Positions 1-5,498 of a stretch of DNA of 7,555 nt are shown one piece after another. The number at the start of each line of letters is the position of its first letter. Within the stretch, counting starts at the first letter, position 1. The stretch is from Betaproteobacteria bacterium. Lineage in GTDB: Bacteria; Pseudomonadota; Gammaproteobacteria; Burkholderiales; SG8-39. A program made the position numbers and the translations under genes. Location of the stretch: the NCBI GenBank assembly GCA_005888925.1, contig VBCP01000234.1:1-7555 (forward strand), in the 5' to 3' direction. The notes under the pieces are model-generated. The model saw only the letters and a program-made list of their open reading frames with translations. It did no database searches and was not told the DNA's origin.

Positions 1-499
1 CCAAGACCCCAAGGGCGGCGATCGCCGGCCATCGTGAGCGGTAAGCGATCGCGGAAGCGATCAGCCCGGCGACGATGATGCCGCTGAACCACAGATCGAT
101 GATGAAGGTGGTGCCAATGCCGGCGCGCCAGTCCGAGAGCGGCGCAAGCAGCATCGTGCCGTAGCTCGTGATGACATCAGCCGCGATGTGCGCGCCGATG
201 CTGAGCGCCGTGACGCCGTAGAGGGCGCGCCAGCCGCCCGGCTCGCGCAGCAGCTTGGCGAGCAGCCACGCGACGCCGAAGGACCATAGCGGCAGCATCA
301 GCACCGAATGCGTGACGCCGCGGTGGTTGAGCAGGTACGTGACCGGCCCGCCAAAGCCCGCGACGAAATCGAGATCCGGCGCAGCGCAGGCAAAGAAGCC
401 GGCGGCGATGCGCCGCGGGAGGGAGCGCGGCGGCGCGTCCCTGGGCGCCGTGGCGCGCGCGAGCAGCGCGCCCGAGAGCGCGTGCGTCAGCGTGTCGAT
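1..499 (-). CDS. YdjM/DUF457-type membrane-bound metal-dependent hydrolase, partial, apparent ATC start
   Basis: The reading frame is open from 499 to the window edge (166 codons), so the C-terminus is missing. The start IDTLTHALSGALLAR is the usual beginning of YdjM/DUF457 proteins, which normally reads MDTLTHA. Further family signatures are APDLDF (about residues 42-47), NHRGVTHS (about 60-67) and the histidine/aspartate motif HIAADVITSYGT (about 105-116), thought to bind metal. Hydrophobic stretches around residues 68-80, 94-108 and 136-155 fit an inner-membrane protein. The physiological substrate of the family is not settled. No ATG, GTG or TTG lies in frame between the upstream stop and the conserved N-terminus; the expected first codon reads ATC. 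The gene begins 4 bases after the STAS-like gene stop and is probably the last seen member of that operon, possibly translated by coupling. No good Shine-Dalgarno is visible. Family assignment is firm; the start is inferred from conservation. Confidence 0.8.
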   Translation of the reverse strand, partial: MDTLTHALSGALLARATAPRDAPPRSLPRRIAAGFFACAAPDLDFVAGFGGPVTYLLNHRGVTHSVLMLPLWSFGVAWLLAKLLREPGGWRALYGVTALSIGAHIAADVITSYGTMLLAPLSDWRAGIGTTFIIDLWFSGIIVAGLIASAIAYRSRWPAIAALGVL

Positions 500-503
500 G
501 TTG

Positions 504-872
504 CTAGGCCGCTTGTTCGCGCAGCCAGGCCCCGGCGTCCTCGACGCTGCGGAAGCTGCGCACCGTCACCCCGCGGTTTGCCGCGATCGTGTTGATGAGC
601 TCGTTGTCGCGCTGCATCTTTGCAGTGCGGTGAACCAGCGCGATGCGGTCGGTGGGGCTGAACCCGATCTGCGGCAGCCGGTTGATCAGCATGAGCTGGC
701 TCGTCGGCGACAGCGCCGCCTTCTGGTCGAGCTCGATCAGGATGCGATTGCGGCCAAGCCGGCGGCTTTCGCGGAACACGACGTCGCAGACTTCCGAAGG
801 CGGCTCGTCGCTCTCGCGCCCCGACACCTTCACGCGCAGCAAGTCCTCGTCGGCGTCGATCGAGTAATTCAT
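504..872 (-). CDS. SpoIIAA/STAS-like small protein
   Basis: A 122-residue soluble protein without signal peptide or membrane segment. It shows alternating strands and helices typical of SpoIIAA/STAS-like folds: an N-terminal strand pair (residues 3-17), a hydrophobic strand RILIELD (43-49), a helix TSQLMLINRLP (57-67), a strand DRIALVHR (75-82), the stretch MQRDNELINTIAANRG (86-101) and a C-terminal EDAGAWLREQ helix (111-120). Proteins with the INRLP, IALVHR and QRDNE..ANRG pattern are recalled as uncharacterised STAS-like proteins of proteobacteria; the role is unknown and no conserved phosphorylatable serine could be assigned. The ATG at 870-872 overlaps the TGA of the aminotransferase fusion (869-871) in an ATGA arrangement, which implies translational coupling and fixes the start. 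The gene is followed after 4 bases by the YdjM-like gene, so the three form one operon. Confidence 0.7.
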   Translation of the reverse strand: MNYSIDADEDLLRVKVSGRESDEPPSEVCDVVFRESRRLGRNRILIELDQKAALSPTSQLMLINRLPQIGFSPTDRIALVHRTAKMQRDNELINTIAANRGVTVRSFRSVEDAGAWLREQAA

Positions 873-2365
873 GCGGCGCGCTTCTTGCGCTGCGCGTCCT
901 TGACGTGCATCTGCGCGTACGCGCCGTGTGCGGCCGCCTCGGCATCGCCGACGTGCACGGCCATGCCCATGTCGGAAAGCACCGAGCCGAGCGCCGACAG
1001 GCACAGCATCACGTTGTCCGGGCGGCAGCTGTAGCCCATCAGGCCGATGCGCCAGATCTTGCCGGCGAGCGGCCCGAGGCCGGCGCCGATCTCGATGCTG
1101 AACTCGTTCAGCAGGGTCTTTCTCACCTCGGCCTCGTTCACGCCCTGCGGGCACACCACGGCGTTCATCTGCGGCAGCTGGTATTTCTCGGCCACCAGCA
1201 TCTTCATGCCCATCGCCTCTAGGCCGGCCTTGAGCGCGAGGTGGTGGCGCGTGGCGCGCGCCCAGGCGTTCTCCAGCCCTTCCTCGCGGATGAGGAGCAG
1301 CGCCTCGTGCAGCGCGAACAGCGAGTTCGTCGGCGCGGTGTGGTGGTAGGTGCGCGTGCCCGCGCTCCAGTAGTTGAAGAGCAGGTTCATGTCCATGAAC
1401 CAGCTATGGATCTTGTCCTTGCGCTTCTTCACGCGCTCGACCACGCGGTCGGAGAACGAGACCGGAGACAGGCCCGGCGTGCACGACAGGCACTTCTGGC
1501 TCGCCGAGTAAATGGCGTCGATCTCCCACTCGTCGACCTTCACCGGGGTGCCGGCGAGCGAGGTCACCGCGTCGACGATCACCATCGCGCCGTGCTTGTG
1601 CGCGATCTGGGTCAGCGTCTTCGCATCCGACTGGCAGCCGGTCGAGGTCTCGGCGTGCACGAAGGCGACGATGGCTGCGTCCTTGTTCTTCTTCAGCGCG
1701 TCCTCGACCTTCTGCGGATCGACCGGCTCGCCCCACTTGTCCTCGACCAGCACCGGCGTGCCGCCGCAGCGGATCACGTTCTCGAGCATGCGGCCGCCGA
1801 AGACGCCGTTCTGGCACACGATCACCTTGTCGGCCGGCGCCACCATGTTGACGAAGCAGTACTCCATGCCGACCGAGCCCGGGCCGGAAAGCGGGAAGGT
1901 AAGCGGGTTCTTCGTCTGATAGACATAGCGCAGCAGCGATTTCAGCTCCTCCATCATCTCGACGAACACCGGATCGAGATAGCCGATTGCGGGCTGGCTC
2001 ATCGTCGTCAGCACGCGCGGATGGATCTCGGTTGGGCCGGGGCCCATCAGCGTGCGCTGCGGCGGATGGAAGGACTGGATGCGCTTGCTCGGCGCGTACT
2101 GGCTCATGGGATCACTCTCTGGTAGACCGAAGGGAAGATGCTCGGGACGCGACTTCACGCGCACCGGATTCTTGGCGCTCGCCTCGTTGATGATCTCGAG
2201 GGCGCTGATGCGGCCCTGCGTGATGCGCTCGACCTCGCCGGCCCAGCGCGCCGGCACGTATTCCATCTTGATCCAGTGGTGCACCACCGCGCGGTCGAGC
2301 TGGAAGGCGCGCGCGACGTCGGCCTGGCTGCCGAAAATCTCGACCAGTCGCTCCGCGCAGTTCAC
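869..2365 (-). CDS. P22-Cro/YdaS-like HTH fused to class V (alanine/serine-glyoxylate type) aminotransferase
   Basis: A single 498-residue frame starts with GTG at 2363-2365. Residues 1 to about 62 form a Cro/YdaS-type helix-turn-helix: MNCAERLVEIFGSQADVARA gives helices 1-2, DRAVVHHWIKM (24-34) the recognition helix, and VPARWAGEVERITQGRIS the trailing helix typical of P22 Cro relatives. A linker (about 63-86) leads to M87, where a complete 412-residue class V aminotransferase begins. It has GPGPTEIHPRVL, GYLDPVFVEMM, SGPGSVGMEYCFVN (the glycine-rich cofactor loop), VDAVTSLAGTPV with the PLP-binding aspartate, YSASQKCLSCTPGLSPV with the Schiff-base lysine K291 (K205 counting from M87), YHHTAP and the C-terminal LGPLAGKIWRIGLMGYS. 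Relatives transfer amino groups between alanine or serine and glyoxylate; the substrate here is not decided. The gene heads an operon with the STAS-like gene and is divergent from the thiamine-diphosphate enzyme across a 78-base control region. A one-protein regulator-enzyme is the direct reading; separate translation of the enzyme from M87 is an alternative. Confidence 0.85.
   Translation of the reverse strand: MNCAERLVEIFGSQADVARAFQLDRAVVHHWIKMEYVPARWAGEVERITQGRISALEIINEASAKNPVRVKSRPEHLPFGLPESDPMSQYAPSKRIQSFHPPQRTLMGPGPTEIHPRVLTTMSQPAIGYLDPVFVEMMEELKSLLRYVYQTKNPLTFPLSGPGSVGMEYCFVNMVAPADKVIVCQNGVFGGRMLENVIRCGGTPVLVEDKWGEPVDPQKVEDALKKNKDAAIVAFVHAETSTGCQSDAKTLTQIAHKHGAMVIVDAVTSLAGTPVKVDEWEIDAIYSASQKCLSCTPGLSPVSFSDRVVERVKKRKDKIHSWFMDMNLLFNYWSAGTRTYHHTAPTNSLFALHEALLLIREEGLENAWARATRHHLALKAGLEAMGMKMLVAEKYQLPQMNAVVCPQGVNEAEVRKTLLNEFSIEIGAGLGPLAGKIWRIGLMGYSCRPDNVMLCLSALGSVLSDMGMAVHVGDAEAAAHGAYAQMHVKDAQRKKRAA
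2105..2120 (-). promoter_or_regulatory. Possible internal ribosome binding site and start for the aminotransferase part
   Basis: On the minus strand AGAGAG (2115-2120) lies 7 bases before an in-frame ATG (2105-2107), exactly where class V aminotransferases of this type normally begin (MSQYAPSK). The frame is open through this point, so the ribosome can also read in from the HTH. The site could give a second, HTH-free enzyme product. A +1-frame TGA sits at 2112-2114, 4 bases before the ATG, as expected if two separate genes once met here. Confidence 0.45.
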
Positions 2366-2372
2366 GGCGGAA

Positions 2373-2401
2373 AGTCTAGTCTGTCAAATTTGGTTTGACA
2401 A
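2373..2401 (-). promoter_or_regulatory. Candidate sigma-70 promoter of the HTH-aminotransferase operon
   Basis: On the minus strand TTGTCA (2396-2401, 5 of 6 matches to TTGACA) and TAGACT (2373-2378, 4 of 6 to TATAAT) are separated by exactly 17 bases. Transcription would begin about 7 bases after the -10, at or next to the GTG at 2365, giving a leaderless or nearly leaderless message; this agrees with the lack of a Shine-Dalgarno before that GTG. The promoter spans the inverted repeat at 2382-2400. It rests on consensus matching by eye only. Confidence 0.4.
2382..2400. promoter_or_regulatory. Perfect inverted repeat, candidate operator (TGTCAAA-N5-TTTGACA)
   Basis: Arms TGTCAAA (2382-2388) and TTTGACA (2394-2400) are exact reverse complements around TTTGG. 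The 19-base site is A/T-rich in a GC-rich window and lies between two divergent genes, 17 bases before the GTG of the HTH fusion and 43 bases before the ATG of the thiamine-diphosphate enzyme. It overlaps the -35 and spacer of the candidate minus-strand promoter. Small HTH proteins of the Cro class bind dyad sites of about this size as dimers, so the adjacent HTH domain is the natural candidate ligand. That link is inference. Confidence 0.55.
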
Positions 2402-2403
2402 GT

Positions 2404-2417
2404 GATCCTTTCGGATC
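2404..2417. repeat. Short inverted repeat GATCC-TTTC-GGATC
   Basis: A perfect 5-base stem with a 4-base loop lies 3 bases beyond the larger palindrome, upstream of the thiamine-diphosphate gene. It could be a small hairpin in that gene's leader, part of a composite regulator site, or chance. It is too short, and has no T tract, to be a terminator. Confidence 0.3.
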
Positions 2418-2443
2418 GGTTGCTGGCGTAACATCGCTTCGCC

Positions 2444-4180
2444 ATGGACCTCGAACGTACAGTGCCTCTCAAGCCGGATAGCCCGGCGCCGAAACCCGCG
2501 GCGCCCGCGTCGAAAGCCGAGCCTGCCGCGCCCAAAGGAGAGTTCAAACCGGAAACCGCGGCTGAGGCTTGGCTAGGACTCCTCGCCACGCGCGGCGTCG
2601 AGTACCTCTTCGCCAACGGCGGCACCGATTTCGCGCCGGTCGTCGAGGCTTATGCCAAGGGGCAGAAGCTCGGCTGGAAGCTGCCGCAGGTGGTGATCGT
2701 GCCGCACGAGAACATGGGCGTGGCGATGGCGCACGGCTACACCATGATCACCGGGCGGCCGCAGGCGATGATGGTGCACGTCGGCGTCGGCACGGCGAAC
2801 TCGATGAACGGCCTGATCAACGCGTCGCGCCAGAACGTGCCGATCCTGTTCACCGCCGGCCGCACGCCGCTCACCGAGTCGGGCGCGCTGCCCGCGGCGC
2901 GCAACAACTACATCCACTGGGCGCAGGAGCATTTCGACCAGGGCGGCATGCTGCGCGAGTTCATGAAGTGGGACTACGAGCTGCGCCACGCCGAGCAGGT
3001 CGAGACGGTGCTGGACCGCGCGCTCGCGATCGCGAAAAGCGAGCCGCAGGGGCCGGTTTACGTGACGCTGCCGCGGGAAATTCTCGCCTCCAGCTTCAGT
3101 CAGGAATTCGCAAAGACGGCGACGATCGTGCCGGCCACCGCGCCCGCCGCCGACCCCGAAGCGCTCGAGGCGGCGGCGAAGCTGCTCGGCAACGCCCAGC
3201 ATCCGCTGCTCATCACCGCGAACGGCGGCCGCACGGTCGAGTCGTCACGCGCCATCGAGCAGCTCGCCCACGCCTTGGCGGTCCCGGTGATCCATTACCG
3301 GCCGCGCTTCCTCGCGCTCTCCACCGAGGACCCGATGCATTGCGGCTGGGATCCGCATGCGCTGCTCAAGGAAGCCGACGTCGTGCTGGTGATCGACTGC
3401 GACGTGCCCTGGATCCCGAAGGAAGGCGGCCCGCGCGCCGAGGCGCTCACCGGCGCGGTGGCGCCCACGCTCCAGGCGCTGTGGCGCAGTGCGCAGAAGC
3501 AGGCGGTGTCGGTCAAGACGATAGAGGAGCGCCGCAAGGCGATCACCAAGCTATCCACCGACACCAGGGCCAAGGCGCGCGGCGGGCCAGAGCCCATGCC
3601 GAAGGCCCTCACCGGCAAATGGCTCTCGGCATGCATGAACCAGCTGCTCGATGAGCGCACCATCCTGATCAACGAATACCCGACCGTGCTCGAAGAGATG
3701 ACCATCGATGAGCCCGGGCGCTATTTCGGCAATGCCTCCGCCGGCGGTCTCGGCTGGGGGCTCGGCGCCGCGCTCGGCGCCAAGCTCGCCACTCCGGACA
3801 AGACGGTGATCTGCGCGCTCGGCGACGGCGCCTACATGTTCGGCAATCCCACCGCCGGGCATTACGTCTCCGAGGCGATGCACCTGCCGGTGCTGTTCAT
3901 CATCGCGAACAACGCGCGCTGGGCGGCAGTGCACCGCTCGACCCTGGCAACCTATCCCAAGGGGCACGCCGCCGCGATGAAGGCACCCCCCTTTGCGACG
4001 CTCGAGCCCTCGCCGCGCTTCGAGCACGTGATCCAGGCGAGCGGCGGACACGGCGAGCGCGTGAGCGAGCCGAAGCAGCTGATGCCCGCGCTCGAGCGCG
4101 CGCTAAAAGTCGTGAAGGAAGAAAAACGCCAGGCGCTCGTCAACGTGTGCCTGGAAGTGAGCTACGTCAAGACCAGCTAG
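2444..4180 (+). CDS. Thiamine-diphosphate-requiring enzyme, acetolactate-synthase-like
   Basis: A 578-residue protein with the three-domain fold of acetolactate synthase, benzoylformate decarboxylase and relatives. After a Pro/Ala/Lys-rich extension (residues about 7-35) comes the pyrimidine-binding domain with VPHENMGVAMAHGY, whose Glu89 should activate the cofactor. A central domain follows (about 225-340), then the cofactor-binding domain with GDG at 460-462 and NN at 489-490, the standard thiamine-diphosphate/magnesium motif. Such enzymes decarboxylate or join 2-oxo acids; the substrate cannot be read here, and NCBI-style annotation would be simply 'thiamine pyrophosphate-requiring protein'. 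From memory of relatives, the central domain after DCDVPWIP normally continues through a strand of the type VIxIGxDPLFxRYP; here it jumps near residues 331-335 straight to ALTGAVAPTLQALW, so about 25-30 residues seem missing. The ATG at 2444 has no clear Shine-Dalgarno. The gene is divergent from the HTH-aminotransferase, which suggests linked 2-oxo/amino acid metabolism. Confidence 0.85.
   Translation: MDLERTVPLKPDSPAPKPAAPASKAEPAAPKGEFKPETAAEAWLGLLATRGVEYLFANGGTDFAPVVEAYAKGQKLGWKLPQVVIVPHENMGVAMAHGYTMITGRPQAMMVHVGVGTANSMNGLINASRQNVPILFTAGRTPLTESGALPAARNNYIHWAQEHFDQGGMLREFMKWDYELRHAEQVETVLDRALAIAKSEPQGPVYVTLPREILASSFSQEFAKTATIVPATAPAADPEALEAAAKLLGNAQHPLLITANGGRTVESSRAIEQLAHALAVPVIHYRPRFLALSTEDPMHCGWDPHALLKEADVVLVIDCDVPWIPKEGGPRAEALTGAVAPTLQALWRSAQKQAVSVKTIEERRKAITKLSTDTRAKARGGPEPMPKALTGKWLSACMNQLLDERTILINEYPTVLEEMTIDEPGRYFGNASAGGLGWGLGAALGAKLATPDKTVICALGDGAYMFGNPTAGHYVSEAMHLPVLFIIANNARWAAVHRSTLATYPKGHAAAMKAPPFATLEPSPRFEHVIQASGGHGERVSEPKQLMPALERALKVVKEEKRQALVNVCLEVSYVKTS
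4177..4180. other. Shared CTAG: overlapping stop codons of convergent genes
   Basis: TAG at 4178-4180 ends the thiamine-diphosphate gene on the plus strand, and the complement of CTA at 4177-4179 is the TAG ending the MscS-type gene on the minus strand. The genes therefore overlap tail to tail by 4 bases, leaving no room for an intrinsic terminator between them. Confidence 0.9.
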
Positions 4181-4701
4181 CCGGCCGCGCCGCCGGTCGC
4201 CGGCTTCGATACCCGGATCGGATCGGTAAGAAGCTTGGCATTAGGCACGAGCACGCGCTCGGACTCGGCGTCGAGTTCGGTGTAGCGCAGGTCGACGTGC
4301 GCGACGCGGCCGGTGAGGCCGCCGACATCGATGCGGTCGCCGACTTCGAACGGCCGGTAGAGCAGGATCAGCACGCCGGCGAGCAGGTTGGCGATACTGT
4401 CCTTGAGAGCAAAGCCGAGCGCGAAGCCGGTGAGCCCCAAGCCGGCGACGATGCCCAGAATGTTGACGCCGAGCGTTCCGAGCGCGGTGACCAGCCCGAG
4501 GATCAGGAGCCCGACGCGGGCGATGCTCGCGAGGAGCTGACCGAGCGGGCCGTGGGCGCGCGTGCGCTCGACGATGCGCAGCACGCCGAAATGGGCAGCG
4601 CGGGAGAGGACGAGGAAGAGCAAAAGGACGCTGAACGCCACGGCGACCGTGGGCACCCAGACGATGGCCTGTGCCAAGGCCTCGCGGCGCAGCTCTTCCA
4701 C
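4177..4701 (-). CDS. Small MscS-type mechanosensitive channel protein
   Basis: A 174-residue inner-membrane protein. Hydrophobic segments lie at about 12-34, 55-77 and 79-99. The third is followed by the MscS pore-helix pattern rich in Gly/Ala (LGIVAGLGLTGFALGFALKD), then the family signature NLLAGVLILLYRPFEVGDRIDV (105-126) and a beta domain with GRVAHVDLRYTEL and VLVPNAKLLTDPI. It ends just after this beta domain (KPATGGAAG), so it lacks the C-terminal alpha/beta vestibule domain of the 286-residue E. coli MscS. Members open under membrane tension to release solutes during osmotic downshock. Translation starts at GTG (4699-4701), 4 bases after the DUF3750 stop, so it is the last gene of the minus-strand operon. 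The short C-terminus may be natural for this subfamily or reflect truncation at the convergent boundary. Confidence 0.85.
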   Translation of the reverse strand: MEELRREALAQAIVWVPTVAVAFSVLLLFLVLSRAAHFGVLRIVERTRAHGPLGQLLASIARVGLLILGLVTALGTLGVNILGIVAGLGLTGFALGFALKDSIANLLAGVLILLYRPFEVGDRIDVGGLTGRVAHVDLRYTELDAESERVLVPNAKLLTDPIRVSKPATGGAAG

Positions 4702-4705
4702 GGAC

Positions 4706-5437
4706 TCAGTGCTTCGCGGTCTCGAAGAAGTGCGGCAGCCCGACCCGGCCGACCATCGGCAGCTTCACGCCCGAGCCGCTGACGCCGAAATTAAGGCCCA
4801 GGAGGTTGAGCTCGAAGCCGTCGACCGGGCTCGCGGCCACGCCGAAGACGCCGGCCAGCGTGAACTGGAAGCCGGTACCGCTCGGCGCGGTCGAGACGAA
4901 GGTGCTGCCGATGTAGTCCTTGCCGACCGCGGTGGCGGGCAGGTCGACCTGCAGCTCGGGCACCGCGCGCGCGATCCACGCGGTGAAGGTGTTCGAGTTC
5001 GGCCCGGGCCACAGCGTGTAGGTATTCGAATAGGGGTAGTCGCGCGCCGCCTTGTCGACGCGCGCGATCAGCTCCTCCACGCCCACGCCGCGCTTATCGG
5101 CGTAGAGCTCGGGCACCGACCCGAACCAGGGCGCGTCGGGCTGGCGCTCGCGGATCACGAGCGCGCTGTCGGACCATCTCAGCCGCCAGCCGATGATCTC
5201 GTAGACGGTCCACGACAGCGCGTTGGCCGGCTTGACGGCGATCCAGGTGTGGACGCCGAAGATGCCTTTCACCCCCATGGTGCGGGCGCCGTAGACCTGC
5301 ACCACCGCTTCCCGCGTGGTGGCGGGGTCCGGCGCGGGGCCGAGGGCGTGCACCGGAATCGAGACAAAGCTGGTCAGAGCGGCGAAAGCCGTGAGTTTGA
5401 GGTACCGGGCAACGCGCCGCACGCTCATGCAGGGCAT
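4706..5437 (-). CDS. DUF3750 exported protein
   Basis: A 243-residue protein with a likely N-terminal signal: basic VRRVARYLK, a hydrophobic LTAFAALTSFVSIPV core, then VHALG, where cleavage could occur. Distinctive DUF3750 stretches follow: GVHTWIAVKPANA (61-73), YPYSNTYTLWPGPNSNTFTAW (about 134-154), RAVPELQVDLPATAVGKDYIG and the C-terminal glycine-rich LLGLNFGVSGSGVKLP. The function of this family is not known, and no catalytic triad is claimed. Two starts are possible: ATG at 5435-5437, used here, or ATG at 5426-5428, which would give MSVRRVARY and a more compact signal; neither has a strong Shine-Dalgarno. The gene follows ttcA after 61 bases that hold no recognisable gene or terminator, and it lies 4 bases ahead of the MscS-type gene, with which it is probably co-translated. 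Confidence 0.8.
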   Translation of the reverse strand: MPCMSVRRVARYLKLTAFAALTSFVSIPVHALGPAPDPATTREAVVQVYGARTMGVKGIFGVHTWIAVKPANALSWTVYEIIGWRLRWSDSALVIRERQPDAPWFGSVPELYADKRGVGVEELIARVDKAARDYPYSNTYTLWPGPNSNTFTAWIARAVPELQVDLPATAVGKDYIGSTFVSTAPSGTGFQFTLAGVFGVAASPVDGFELNLLGLNFGVSGSGVKLPMVGRVGLPHFFETAKH

Positions 5438-5498
5438 TCTAGCCAGCGTCTATGACGTGACCACGCGACAGTGCCGGCCGCGGCATGAGCCGTCGGCG

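Noticed and set aside
1241..2125. Long plus-strand open frame opposite the aminotransferase
   Set aside because: Its Arg/His/Ala/Val-rich composition is typical of the complement of GC-rich coding DNA, while the minus strand carries all class V aminotransferase motifs.
2394..2423. TTTGACA as the -35 of a plus-strand promoter for the thiamine-diphosphate gene
   Set aside because: The -35 match is perfect, but no -10-like hexamer lies 16-18 bases downstream (cggttg/ggttgc); the nearest candidate, TAACAT at 2429-2434, is 28 bases away.
2569..3654. Long Arg/Ala-rich open frame on the plus strand inside the thiamine-diphosphate gene
   Set aside because: Shifted-frame shadow of GC-rich coding; no recognisable domain, whereas the in-phase frame has catalytic Glu89 and, beyond this stretch, the GDG...NN motif.
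5472..5485. tgccggccgcggca as an intrinsic terminator after ttcA
   Set aside because: Only about a 4-base outer stem and no T tract on either strand; the downstream DUF3750 gene follows closely.
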